Assembly (NCBI GenBank): GCA_015179045.1
Contig: WHUZ01000016.1
Location: 558,001-622,000, forward strand
From: Kalaharituber pfeilii
Lineage: Eukaryota; Ascomycota; Pezizomycetes; Pezizales; Pezizaceae
Direction of reading: 5' to 3'
DNA length: 64,000 nt
The position numbers and the translations under genes are program-made. The first letter of the stretch is position 1; each line of letters begins with the position of its first letter. The notes below the pieces were generated by a model that saw only the letters and a list, made by a program, of their open reading frames with translations, had not been told where the DNA came from and made no database searches. Below are positions 9,134 to 20,456 of this stretch, piece after piece.

Positions 9134-12100
9134 TATTGAGGTGGTGAGTGCAGCTGGCGCTGGAGCCCACTCCAGCTTCTGCACTGCAGACCTGGGTGCA
9201 TCACAAGGAAAATTGTGGAGGGTTGGGGCCTGCACTGCCTGCTCACCCGCTTACAGAGCGCCTTCGCCCCGCAAATTGGCCGAAGGTGGGGTAACACATG
9301 CTGGGTACATAGTCTCATGAAAGAGAATGGGGCGCCCCCAGGGTGCTGACAAAGCATGGCGTCGCATACAACGGAAATTTTCTGGGGCTGAGCGGAGCCA
9401 AAGAAATGTTTTGCTTTTCTGGCTCCCTGCTCATCCCGACAGGCTCGAATTGGAGTTCTTGCTATTGTCGGGCAAGTTCGACGACACCATGTTTCCAGTG
9501 GGATACTAAGTTGCAGTTTGTATGCCCATATTGTATATACAAGAGAGCGCCTTAACCGGACTCCCAGGGTTCGGACGACTCAATCAAATGCACCAACCCA
9601 TCCGAATCGTTTGCAGTCAAAAGCCAGCGTGGAATTTTGGTACTGTATCACTAATACAGGCAAGAACAGGCTTGGATCAAGCAGACTGAGAATCAAAGAG
9701 AATACGTGAAGTCCACCGCAATTAACACAAATGTCTTCATTACCATGGGCCAAAGTTGTCTTCTCTCAGAGTTTTTAAGGGGATATCTGTGGAGCAATTG
9801 AAAACCATTTTTCGGATAGAGGAATGCCGATAGAGTACATAGCATCGGGACCGCGAAGAGGATGTCGGCGCTGCGTTTGAGCCGATTGAGATAGCATCCT
9901 GATGACCATCAGTTAGCCTCTTTTTAGGAATTGCTTTCCAATTGTATGATACACAGTTGACACACTGACAAGCCGAGTTTTGGTCTCACAATATGCACGA
10001 AGTGCACACGTTAAGCATAGTCTTCCATTCAGGTTTGTCTCTTGATGAGCGAACATCTGCAACAGTGCCACTGAGGGACGGCATGTTAACAGATGTGGTG
10101 TGATCTATTCATATCTCTTGGCGGTCACTGTGCCCCTCAAACACATCCAGTCTGAACGCCACAATTCCCCTGAGAGCTGCTGTTTCAAAGTGTCAGATGA
10201 GGTCGGAGTGGACCTATAAGGAGGCTGTTGCGGCATAATTTAATTCCCAAAGTATTCTAACTCCCGAACCTGCAGCGTGATGATCATTATTGAGAAAATG
10301 TTTTTTATACCCTAAAAATAACACGGACTTCCTTGAAATACCCATCCAGTTTTTTGAATAGTAGTCAAGTATGCCTTAGCTGCAAGAGAGCGTTAACGCA
10401 ATTAACGCGTTCTGAGTATTTCTCCAGGCAGTTAATAGCTATGAACTCTGTATATACTGAATAAATAATGTATAAAATACATACAAATCTCTGTCAAATA
10501 ATGATATCATTCATTTTGTTTATATAGGATACACTTTTTGTAATAGTTCTTATATATAATAATGAGAATTCAATGATGTTACTTTCTCTAAACACTGGCC
10601 ATGTGTTGTTAACGTGTTGTGGCGTCATTAAGTAGGCTAGTCAATGTTGTTGTCCCTGTTTGGTTGACGTATAGCCCAGATTTCAAGTGGAAACTACGGT
10701 AACCAAACGATTTCTAAGTTTCGCTATGGTCGTTTCGCACGAAACTCTGTGGGTTTCCGCCCGCGAAAATTGGAACTGTCCAACAAACATGAGTATAGCC
10801 ATATATTATTTCGCTTGCTATAGCAAACTGCATCATACAATTGCATCGCATCATAACATTGACATCGCATTGCACCACTATTATGGCAGAACTCAACCCT
10901 CACAATATCCTCACTCTGGATCTATTATTGGAATAGAAATAACAGAGTAGATGCTGTTATTTTACAACAAAACTCCTATACGAACATCAGCATTGCAAGG
11001 AAATGTGTACTTACAGGAGGTTTATTTTTTAGCAAACCAGCGGTGTCCTTTGGAAGGTCCATTTTGCTTGTACTCCTGACATTTTGGGTAGGCTGATTCA
11101 GTGCTACAGCAGAAGGCATGGACAGTGTTAGTGATAGCTGTAGTAGCTTGAGACTCGGGATGCAATGGCTGCGAATTGGCGGCCGCGGAATCCAATTTTT
11201 TTTTTGCACAATGAGAATGTAGCAAACTACCTCCAAGTTGCCGTTTTTTTTTGCACTGCATATCTGTAGGTACGTAGTCAAATTGTAGCAAACAAACACT
11301 TCCCCAGTTCCAACTGCACCTCTTAGGTCGTATCCCGGGTAACGCTGAAATCAAAGGTATATTAGCTAAAAGCTTCTATTGACGTGCAATTTGTATCGAG
11401 TACAAATGTTTCCTAAAGTGTTCTGGCGATCTTCCATTGGTCTGGCGCAAATGGATTTGACTTACTTTGATAGAGCACAGAGATTTCGTTAACTTAATTT
11501 TCAATGTCTTACTCCAGACAAGCCTTTAATTAGCCTCAAGTGTTCGTCAAAACCTCAAGGCGTTGTATAAAAATCACATTCATTTGATCAGGAATTCTGC
11601 GATAGGGAGGGAAAAATACAAAGAAAACCTTTAGAAAACCTTGTATATGAAATCAAATAGAAAACAGCAGGCTTGACATGAACGGACTTGTGGAGGTTGT
11701 ATCTTGGATGCTGGGAAGCTGCTGGGAGAGCGAACTCTGTCTGATCTTTTGGCAAGTCGCAATCCCAACCCTATATCCAATGCATATTTCCTTGCCATAT
11801 GATACGGAAGTTTCTGGACTACAATGAAGTTGTATTTCGTTGATAGGTCTCGCTTCCGCTGGTAAAACAATGCAATTGCATATAGCTGAACGTCGGGATA
11901 GTCTTGAAGCCGTACTAACCTCGAGGCCATTCCAACCACTAATAGGCTAAAACGAGCAGTGTAAGTAAAAATTGGAAGAAGACGGAGAATTTTTGGGAAA
12001 GCATGCATTTAGGGAAAGTTGACTTGGGGATTTAGCCTGATCCCAGGCCCCTGTAGTGCAGACTCCTTCCCGTAACGGTTTGAATTATTTCTTGATTCAC

Positions 12101-13611
12101 ATCAACCCCAGATTTTGCTACCCCACCCAACTACTCCGGGCGGGGAAGGAACAGGTGGGGAATTCGGTCCAAATTCATAAATGTGATTCATGATCGGTTT
12201 TGAATGGGATGAAGTGGTTCCCTTCCTCGCTCGTCAATTCGGTACTTTGGAGTCAACTACTCTTGCCATATATATGTGCGCTGTACTCTTGATCGTCACC
12301 CTTAGCTAATTTGGTGAAACTATTAATGGTCCTGATAAAATGCTGAGGATCTTACCCTATTTGGTACGCTTGCAGCTTTCTACTGTAGGATACAGATCTT
12401 CTCCAGCTTATACTAATAGCAACATATGGTATCTGAGGGATGTTTCATAGGCAAGATACATAAGTATGCACTGTTTAGCTTGAACTAGTGAGATATCATA
12501 ATTTTGGTAAAAGACATTAATAGGTACATCTCCAACACTAGAGAAATTTAGGATACCTGAAAAGTTGGTGATACTTCTTTGACGTTCTAATAAACCTTAC
12601 GGATTGTTTGGCACCTGAAAGTATAGTTTTTGTACGCGTTTTGGATAGCCGAGCCTTTTATATTTTCTATTCCGTATCCACTTTCGTAGATCACAGGATA
12701 GCAGATAAAAGTTGAGGAAATATACTTAAAAGTGGAATGAAAGAGTATTTTCCTTGACAAACAAGGCCTAGCTTGGGTGTCCATTTATCCATACAACTTG
12801 TTTCAATGGGAACGCTGTGACGTAGGATATTTACAGAATGCCCTTAGGCGCTTTGCCGAACGCGCCTCAGGACATGCGCTTCTGAGCAAGAGTATCCAAT
12901 TTGTAAGGGGCTTGGTACTAGCATTTAAATGCACCTTTTCTATGTAAGAGTGTGATCGAGCATTTCAGGCAAAAACCAGAGGGAGAGCATTAGTGAACTG
13001 GCCCACGAGGACTTTAGCAGCATTTCCGAACTGGTGGTCTGGTTCTCTTTAGACTATACCCATCGGTTGTTCGGTTAAATAACACAGGGCGGAATATTAC
13101 TGACATGGAGTTTGACATGAAATATCATATCGAGATTTCCTTTCATGACCCTAACATTGAACCTCGTGGATTCTCTTTGTCCGGTCTACTCTCGACTAGA
13201 CAACACTGAATTGCCCGTAGATAACATATCTGATGGGTCAATTTATCTCTCCGTTGAGAATCTTTAAGGTGTAAGGCAGGGCTTGCGTTGAAATGAGCTC
13301 TTCTCCGTCAATTACGGTGTGAGCTGGGTTTCTATTACCATATGACTGGGACCCACCGCATGATGACCATGCCAAATCTATGTCGGGGTCTACCCGCGAA
13401 GGGGATATCCACTATATTGACCTGTAAAGCTGCTAGCGACAATTCGGCCTGATTAACCGATAGCTACAGTCTGGCAAATTGGCAATGATGGGGCGGGTAC
13501 GCATGTGTATCACAAGAAATGCCGGTATGGTCAGACAGTGCCTTAGGCACGGACCCGAGTTTTCGGAGCAACAGGCACACCTTGGAGAAGGAGTTACAAG
13601 GGCAAGATATG
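9134..13611. other. No supportable gene
   Basis: Open frames here are short, lack splice partners and have no recognisable domains. Scattered poly(T)/poly(A) runs of 8-9 bases (11,196, 11,247) and a CCGGAC-type motif near 9,553 suggest old repeat debris. I see no tRNA or other RNA gene. Confidence 0.5.
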
Positions 13612-13691
13612 GCCGCGCCGGATTTTTTTTTTTTTTTTATTATTATCATGGAACCCCGCTTGCAGCTGTTCGCCATGGGCGCCACGCCGGA
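13612..13691 (-). mobile_element. Tail-B retroposon, 58 bp, with ~11-bp TSD
   Basis: The reverse-oriented tail B (T run, then CCCCGCTTGCAGCTGTTCGC, then CATGG) occupies 13,623-13,680. The flanks GCCGCGCCGGA (13,612-13,622) and GCCACGCCGGA (13,681-13,691) differ at one base, consistent with an older duplication. Confidence 0.8.
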
Positions 13692-13939
13692 GTTATGGAG
13701 TTAGCTACGGATGGAGCTATGTGACTGCCAAAGCTATTAGCACAGATACCTTTTTTGTTTTGTTTTCTTTTCTTTTTTTTAAAAAATCACATAACCCCGC
13801 TTCCCGATATTCGCTATGCCAGGTCCCTGGACCGAAGTCCTTATGGCCCGGAGACAGGCGCCGTGCAACTACATACATAACGTCCCCTACAGAAATTTCT
13901 TCGAAAAACAAACTTTTTCAACTGTTGCTCTCCTCATCT

Positions 13940-15310
13940 AGCTCCTGAGCCCAGCGGGTTTTGTAGTAGCTGCAGGAGAAACCGGAGACCTTGTAATACT
14001 AACACTCTCTTTTACCAGTACCGGTTCTGCTCCTTCCCCATCCACATCCATCCTGCCCTCAAGTACTATCCCTTTTTCCTTCGTACGCACTCTATTCCAC
14101 CCGTATAATTCGCAGTGTAACCATCCCCCCGACAACCTCACCTTCGCTGGCTTTTGCCCAGCTTTTTGGTTATTGCACTTTCATGTACCACAATTGTGGG
14201 GCTGGACTAACGCAGGTTCAACTGTTGCTTCCTGGTCTGTGGCCTGTTGACTTCTTGCTTGGGGGGTATTTCATGGTTTTGAGTAGAGATAGGAGGTATT
14301 GTGTTTCTGTAGCCTTCTCTGAAGCTTTTGAGGGCTTCGAAGACTGCCCTTTTGTTGGATTGGAGGTCATGAGTACCTTCTTGCTCCTCCTTGATGGTTC
14401 CGCTGAGGGATGGAAGATTTTTCAGAGGCAAGTGGTGTTGGTGGACTGTTTTGAGAGACAATTGCTGCATACGAGAGTCGTGGTGGTGCCTATGGCTTAG
14501 TTTGTGTTTCCTCTTCCTTTTCCTTCTCTTTTTCCGCTATGCTGCAATGTATTCACATCTTGCCCCTCCCGATCTCATTGAAAGTTGGTCGATGCGCCAG
14601 TGAATGAGTTTAATCTGGCTTAAGAACCTGTCTGTCGGCTCAAAGTTTGGTCTTATCCTTTGGCCTTTTATGCACTTATCTATGGGATTAATGACATCTT
14701 ACACTGCCTCAAGCATCGCAGTCATCTTGACTCCACCAAATCTTTCACTGATGGTCTTGGGCACCACGAATCTGACCCTGTATGACGCCTCCGTGAGATC
14801 TTTGTTCACTCTCTCTTTTGTACTCTCCATGTGGTCTCTCACATCTTCGCTGGCTGCGTTCTCGCCCAGGCTCTTCCAGTTCACCGCGTTGTATATCCGT
14901 GCCTTCCATAGGCCGTTGTTGTTCCACCCTTGGCCTTCTCCTGGTTCGCCTTTTGGTTCTTGTTCCCCGTTTCCTTTCCTTTTCCTGTGCTACCCTGATG
15001 GTCTGAGCCGGCCCTCGCTCTGCCGCTGCCGCTGCATATGACTTGAGTGGGTCTTCGCTGGTGGTGTTGTGGTCTTGGTTGGCTGGGTTGCCTCCGCCGG
15101 TGGCGGTTTGGTGTTCCTTTCTCTCTGTTGGCGTTGGCGTCTGGCCCCAGAGGCCCTGCCCCGCCCACCCCCGCTGTGAGCCCGTGAACCCTCCTCTCAC
15201 CCTCGTCCCCTCGATGTTATCGCCATAGCCCACAGGGCGGCAAGCGAACACTGATATATAAAAAAAAAAAATCCCCTCGATGTTGACTTGTTGTGGCTCC
15301 TCCGCAGCCA
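13940..15310 (-). pseudogene. Frameshifted LINE ORF1-type coding remnant
   Basis: Three reading frames must be joined. The N-terminal part holds SYAAAAAERG and a very basic run (KRGTRTKRRTRRRPR), both typical of LINE ORF1 proteins of the Tad/I groups. A middle part reads LWKARIYNAVNW, EDVRDHMESTKERVNKDLTE and YRVRFVVPKT, a predicted helix then strand. The end reads IDKCIKGQRIRPNFEPTDRF and a low-complexity region to LRS and stop near 13,940. Frameshifts fall near 14,900 and a stop near 14,700. It would have bound element RNA; it is now inactive. The family name is inference. Confidence 0.5.
15206..15284 (+). mobile_element. Tail-A retroposon of 53 bp with 13-bp TSD
   Basis: Only tail A (GCCATAGCCCACAGGGCGGC, then GATATATA and 12 As) was inserted, at 15,219-15,271. 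TCCCCTCGATGTT is duplicated exactly at 15,206-15,218 and 15,272-15,284. Insert plus duplication total 66 bp (22 codons) and introduce no stop in the ORF1 frame they interrupt. Confidence 0.92.
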
Positions 15311-15394
15311 CTTCTTTGGTTGGCGGACTGGAATCGTGTCGTCCGTATCGTCCGTGCCGGTCCCCTGTGTGCTGTTCCCGCCGTGGTTGCTGCT

Positions 15395-15600
15395 GGTGTT
15401 TTTTTTGTTTTTATATCACATGACCCCGCATGCAGCTATTTGCCATGGCAGGGCCCCTGGGTCTAAACCCTCAAAGCCCGTAGGCAGGCTTATCTAACTA
15501 CCCTTCCACCGCCTCCTCTACAAACGAAAATCTCACCCCCTCTCCACCGTGGCACTGAAAATAGCTACATCAAGCCTCCGCCGCCACCTTCGAACAAATG
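15395..15600 (-). mobile_element. Tail-B copy with longer 3' region
   Basis: On the minus strand this copy shows more of the tail-B family: AAGCCTGCCTACGGGCTTTG, a CAGGGGCCC block, CCATGGC, GCATGCGGGGTCATGTGA and an impure A run ending near 15,397. It aligns with the tails at 644-780 and 13,750-13,900, defining a shared 3' region of about 90 bp. I found no TSD. Confidence 0.65.
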
Positions 15601-15639
15601 AAATAACGCCCCCTCCCCTTCTCATGTTCTCAGTGCTCT

Positions 15640-15829
15640 AAAAAACTCCTCCAGCACATCGACTTCCTGCCCGTTCTCCTGCCATTCCACCCACCTCCTT
15701 CTGCCTATATCCAGCCACTCCGGAACCTCTCCGGACAGGCAGATTCTGCCTGCCGCTCCCGGACCTCATCAGACGATAAACTTTGCGCCATGACACTGTG
15801 ACACAGGCACCAACATTGTGGGGTAGGTA
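15640..15829 (+). pseudogene. 3' end of a Tad-like LINE ORF2 (plus copy)
   Basis: The last codons (RNLSGQADSACRSRTSSDDK...MTL, stop at about 15,803) and about 25 bp of 3' UTR ending GTGGGGTAGGTA match the minus-strand copy at 16,920-17,030. Upstream of about 15,720 the similarity fades quickly. This marks a short 5'-truncated LINE copy. The two copies face each other, which gives an apparent inverted repeat. Confidence 0.6.
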
Positions 15830-16860
15830 GATCAAATGTTGGTACTTGTTACCAGCATTTAGTGATGCAAAATAGAGGCTGGGCAGAGTCCGTGCGAGAG
15901 GTCAGTGACCTGGTGTGGCAACAGGGTATCTTCTCTGTTGAGAGGACAGTTTTGTAGGGAAAACAGCAGCGTTTCTCTTGGGGGCCTTGGTAAATAGCAA
16001 TGTAGCTACAGCCTTTCAACCAACGCATGCTATTACAGCAACAAATGCTGGTAATGAGTAGTATTACTTACTGTACCAATACACGCTTCCATGTCACAAC
16101 AAGCTTGGACCATTGTTTGAATTGCAGACACCAATTCTAATCACTTTAATTCATCCTAGATGGCTATTAACTACATCAACAGAACCTACAGCGTCAATGT
16201 CTCAAGCTGCCGGATTGTGATCATTGAATATTGACCCATGGCCAAACGGCGCCAGCTGGATTCTCAACTTCACATATTGTAGTGAGGTAACCTATTTTTT
16301 TTTTGTCTCTGCGATAGGATTGTAGCTTGTATGCGGAACAAAATTATTTAAACAGAGCAATGTCATGCCAATCTTTCTAGCGAAGAATTCAAACCTGTAA
16401 AGCAGCGTAGCTCATCCAGCAGTTTCAAAATTGTCAGGCTTTGCAGGATATCCTGAACCTTTTACTACATACACCTGCACCTCAATTGCACACCCTCAAA
16501 ATGCTCTGCACTGCAAATGAATAAGCTCTTGTGCATCTGGAGTAGTGTACTCCAAAGGTAACATCCTACGAGCATGAGACAGCGCAAGACGAAGCCTACC
16601 AGCAGTGACCGGAACTGATGAGCAAGTAATATGACAGTGTGAGGTACTACAGGAAACCCAAAATTTCATTTTTGTTTCTTCATCTGCTCATTAATTCAGA
16701 TCTATTTTTCCATTTTTCATTTTTTACTTAATTGAGTAATCATGCATTCAAACTAGTAGATCACAGCATAGGCCGACATTTGGTAGCCAGTGGGCACGGT
16801 ACGCACTTACGTCACTAGTCCACTTTAAAACTTGTCTTGCCATATGCCTGTACCAACAAC
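15830..16860. other. No gene seen
   Basis: Between the two facing LINE ends lies about 1 kb with many stops in all frames and no recognisable feature other than short T runs (16,295, 16,722). Confidence 0.5.
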
Positions 16861-16866
16861 TGATCA

Positions 16867-16930
16867 TACCTACCCCAAAGGGCGGCATGCGATTAATGAA
16901 ATAAAAAAAAAAAAAAAAATACCTACCCCA
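16867..16930 (+). mobile_element. Tail-A retroposon of 42 bp with 11-bp TSD
   Basis: AAGGGCGGCATGCG, then ATTAATGAAAT and about 17 As lie at 16,878-16,919, between exact copies of TACCTACCCCA (16,867-16,877 and 16,920-16,930). The target was the very end of the LINE copy to its right, so this insertion is younger than that LINE. Confidence 0.88.
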
Positions 16931-17440
16931 CAATGTTGGTACCTGTGTCACAGTATCATGGCGTAAAGTTTATCGTCTGATGAGGTCCGGGAGCGGCAGG
17001 CAGAATCTGCCTGTCCGGAGAGGTTCCGCAGCCACTTCCCCCAGCCTTCCAGATATATCACCTCTTCACACCTGAATGCCAGGTGGTCTGCTATTTGTTT
17101 CTGCTCGCACCTACACATGCTCTCCTCCACTGCTTTCCCTATTTTCATCTTCCACTCCTTACGTATCTTCTTTCCTATTCTCAGTCTTGTGAAGGTAGTA
17201 GCTGCTCTTCTGCTCTACTCCATTACTGTACTCTCTTTGAAGCCTGCTTTCCTTCTCTCTACTACATGTAGTCTCCTCTACTTCTGCCATAGCTCTCCTT
17301 TAGTTACTATTAACCTTCCTATTTTGTCTTCTGCTTTCTTCATCTTGACGTCTGCTACCTTATTACCTGCAATACTAATATAAGCCTTCACTTATATTAG
17401 CTTGATAGCTTTTCTCTTTCTCTTTCTCTCTACAATTATA
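16920..17440 (-). pseudogene. C-terminal end of a Tad-like LINE ORF2
   Basis: On the minus strand the readable part shows AGNKVADVKMKKAE (like the HVGIxGNExAD block of LINE RNase H), then TFTRLRIGKK, then a Cys/His cluster CRCEQKQIADHLAFRC of the form CxC-x7-H-x4-C, and ends YAMIL and stop at about 16,948. This order (RNase H end, hinge, CCHC-like knuckle) is the usual C-terminus of Tad/I-clade reverse transcriptases. Several TGA/TAG stops at former Arg, Gln or Trp codons break the frame, as RIP would cause. Confidence 0.65.
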
Positions 17441-19435
17441 TCTACTACTTTTTTCAGATCTTTAGTTCATATCTTTCTCTAGGTTCCTACCTTTCTTACT
17501 ACTACTATTATAGCCTATAAGTCTATTAGTACTACTAGGTTTACTAGTATAAGAACTATTTTTTTTATCTTCTTTTTTATTCTCTTAATTTTTTTATCTT
17601 ATACTATAATACCTGTTTCTATCTCTTTATCTTCTCTTTTATTCTACTTTCTAAATCTCTTATCTATTTCTTTCTTTTTTCTTTATACTACTATCTATAT
17701 ATATAGTTTCTACTCTTTATATTATCTAATAAATTAATACCTTTTATTTTTTTCTTTTCTTCTCTTTATCCTTTTTTTTTATTTCTTTTATATATAATAC
17801 TGCTTATTTTTCTCTTTATAATACTTTATTTACTTTTTTTAATATACTAAAGTTAATTATATTTTATATAATACTAGTAACTAACTTAAATCTATCCTTT
17901 TTTTTATTACTTAACTAATATCTTAATTTTTTTACTTTTTTTTTTCTTTTTTTCTCTTTTTCTTAATACTTAAAATTAGTTATTTATATATTACTATATT
18001 AAATTTCTTATACTTTATATTATAAAGTATATTTATATAGTATTTAATACTATTTTTATAAACTTTACTCTAATAATTTAATAAATTTTCTTTTTTACTA
18101 TTTTATAGAATACTTCTTTTATTTTTTTTTAATATTTAAAACTAAAACTTTTTTATTTTTCTTTATTAATTCTTTTATTTACTATTAAATTTTAGTTTTT
18201 TATATTATTATAATCTTAATTATTCTTATATAAAATTATTATTAACTTTTAAAACTTATTTTTTACTAATATATCTAACTTTATTAGTACTTAAAATAAT
18301 TTTATTTTTTACTTAATTTTAATTTTTTAATAAAATTTAAAATTAAATATAAAATTAGATATTACTTGTACTAACTTTATTTTTTTTCTTTATATCTTAT
18401 TTTTTTCTCTTTTTAAATATAATATTTTTATATTTAACTAGTTTTAGAAGTATATTTATTATTATATATATAGTAAAATATAAAATTATTAACTTATATT
18501 TATTTTAACTTATTAGTTTAAGTTTTTTAATATATAAAAAACTCACTTATTAAGTAAGCTAATTTTTTTACTATTAATATTAATTTAAGTTAGTATAAGT
18601 AAGTTTTATAGTATAAGTTTTTACTACTTTAAACTTATATTAACTTATTTTAATAAGTTAATTATTTTTTTTTAAAAAAACTTATTTAATAAATTAAAAA
18701 TAAAGCTAAAAACTAACTTAGATAGAAATTATTTATATAATAAAATATAAAATTTTAAGCTTATATCTATTTTAATATCAAAAAAAACTAACTTATTAAT
18801 TAAATTAGTTTTATTTAGAAACTAAACTTAATTTATACTAAATAATTAATAAGTTAAACTTATAAGTAATATAAATAATAATTTTATTTTTTTTAAAAAA
18901 AACTTAACTTATTAATTAAAACTAATAATTTATACTAATAAGTATCTATAATAAATATAAATACTATATTTTTTAATTTTTCTAATTCTATACTATACTA
19001 ATAATATAATACTATATATTTATAATTTAGTTTTATATTATTCTTTTAATAACTATACTTTTAAATTATTTTTAACTTTTATAATATTAGTACTTAATAT
19101 ATTTAAATATAATAACTTAATAAATAATAGTAGTAACTTATTTTTATATACTTATATTTATTTTATTCTTTTTAATATATTTTTATTTTACTTAACTATA
19201 AAATTTTTAACTTAATAAAATTTTTTAACTACTTTACATACTTTATTATTTCTTTATTTTATTATACTTTTCTTAGTATTTTATTTTTTTTATATAATTA
19301 AAGTCTTTTATTATTTATTTATATTTTATACTAACTTTTTATATTTTATTAGATAACTTTTTATATTTTATTAGATAATATTTTTAAATTTTTATAACTC
19401 TTTTATTAATACTTTTATTATATTTTTGCTCAGGA
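17400..19435. repeat. Extremely AT-rich block (RIP-type), probable LINE body
   Basis: About 2 kb is almost pure A/T. By eye, the few remaining Cs are mostly in CT and Gs in AG; CA and CG are nearly absent, which is the expected end point of RIP acting on CpA. It continues directly from the RIP-mutated LINE C-terminus at its left, so it is most likely the rest of that LINE. No gene can be read. The edge at 19,435 is abrupt. Confidence 0.75.
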
Positions 19436-19772
19436 GCGAACTCAGCTTGCTGAGGAGTGTATGAGTTGGTTACAAGCTGCCCAGTGTTTTTCGTCCCAAT
19501 TTGGTCATATTGCCAAGAAATTCGGTCAAAATGCTAAGACCTGACGTCGGCTCAGACCTGCCGTCGGCTCAGACCTGCCATCAGCTCAGACCTACTGTGG
19601 CTATATAGTACTATAGTTACAGGAATCGCGACACTCGTCGTAAGTACTGTTGGTTACGCCTCGCGTTGACATAGCTTGCGCCTAAGCTAAAGGGCTGAAG
19701 TGCCAAGTAGTCCAGCAACCTGAGCTCAACTTAACAATTATGACAGGTCTCTCTCGCCAGCATTGAATTTGA

Positions 19773-20456
19773 TAGATTGTAATAATCCAACCTGGACCCT
19801 CGCCCAAGACCCCCCAGCCCGGTCCTATACTGGCAATCAACATACTACATGCCAGTACTCGTACACGTGCAGCTGACCCTGACTCCCTCGCAACTCGTCA
19901 TAACATGGCCGCCAGCATCCCGGTCATCGCTTAACAACCCGAACCCGAGAACCTGCCAGAATCTGCTAGAAGAACCCGGATCCCCAGAACCTGCCGGAAA
20001 GCCGTAGAACCTGCCGGAAAGCCCTAGAACCTGCTGGAAAACTCCGGAATCCACCAGAGGTATCGCCGAGCTTATTCCCGGATATTCCTGATGGTTCTAC
20101 CTGCTTCCAGTCATTTCCTTGGCCTTCCATGTACTTCCAGTCGTTTCCTTGGTTTTCCATGTACTTCTTTTGTTTGTTTGCTCGTTTGCTTGTTTGCTTG
20201 GATTTGCCACCGAGGGCTTTCTATAAAGAGGCCCTCCCCCCTCCTCCCTCTTGCCTCTCCACGCAACAACTTGTATTCTACCCAAGTTGTGTATTTAGCT
20301 TTCAAATACATCTACCTCTCGGTATCACATAGCTCCGACCGCCTCTGCCTCTGCCTCTGCCTCTGCCTCTGCTGTGAAATCGCCCCGGCGCCTGCCGCCC
20401 GTCCTGTACCTGGATCCTGTACCCTGACCTGACCCAGACCGATTTATTACATAGAT
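19773..20456 (+). mobile_element. Solo LTR with TSD TAGAT
   Basis: The LTR is 19,778-20,451 (TGTAATAAT... to ...TTTATTACA), flanked by exact TAGAT at 19,773-19,777 and 20,452-20,456. It has the same TATA-like box (CTATAAAGAGG at about 20,222) and right half as the LTR at 1,535-2,290, with a short CTCTGC microsatellite near 20,340. Lacking internal genes, it is a recombination-derived solo LTR. It interrupts the left arm of the Foldback-like element: the right arm keeps the uninterrupted GATAGATATGACAGG. Confidence 0.88.

Larger units (their letters stand above)
13750..15310 (-). mobile_element. ORF1-only LINE relative with tail B, minus strand
   Basis: From right to left, a frameshifted ORF1-like coding region (about 15,310-13,940) is followed by about 130 bp of 3' UTR, tail B in the form GCGGGGTTATGTGA near 13,790, and an impure A/G run (13,751-13,786). 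As in the tail-A pair, no reverse transcriptase separates ORF1 from the tail. The A-tailed insert at 15,219-15,271 lies within its first codons. Confidence 0.6.

Noticed and set aside
11022..12008. Minus-strand frames of 107-125 codons
   Set aside because: Overlapping alternative frames with no domain; region looks like old repeat debris.
15722..17030. Inverted repeat of about 110 bp, considered as transposon TIRs
   Set aside because: The two arms are the 3' coding ends of two LINE copies facing each other, with LINE-type stop codons and 3' UTR.
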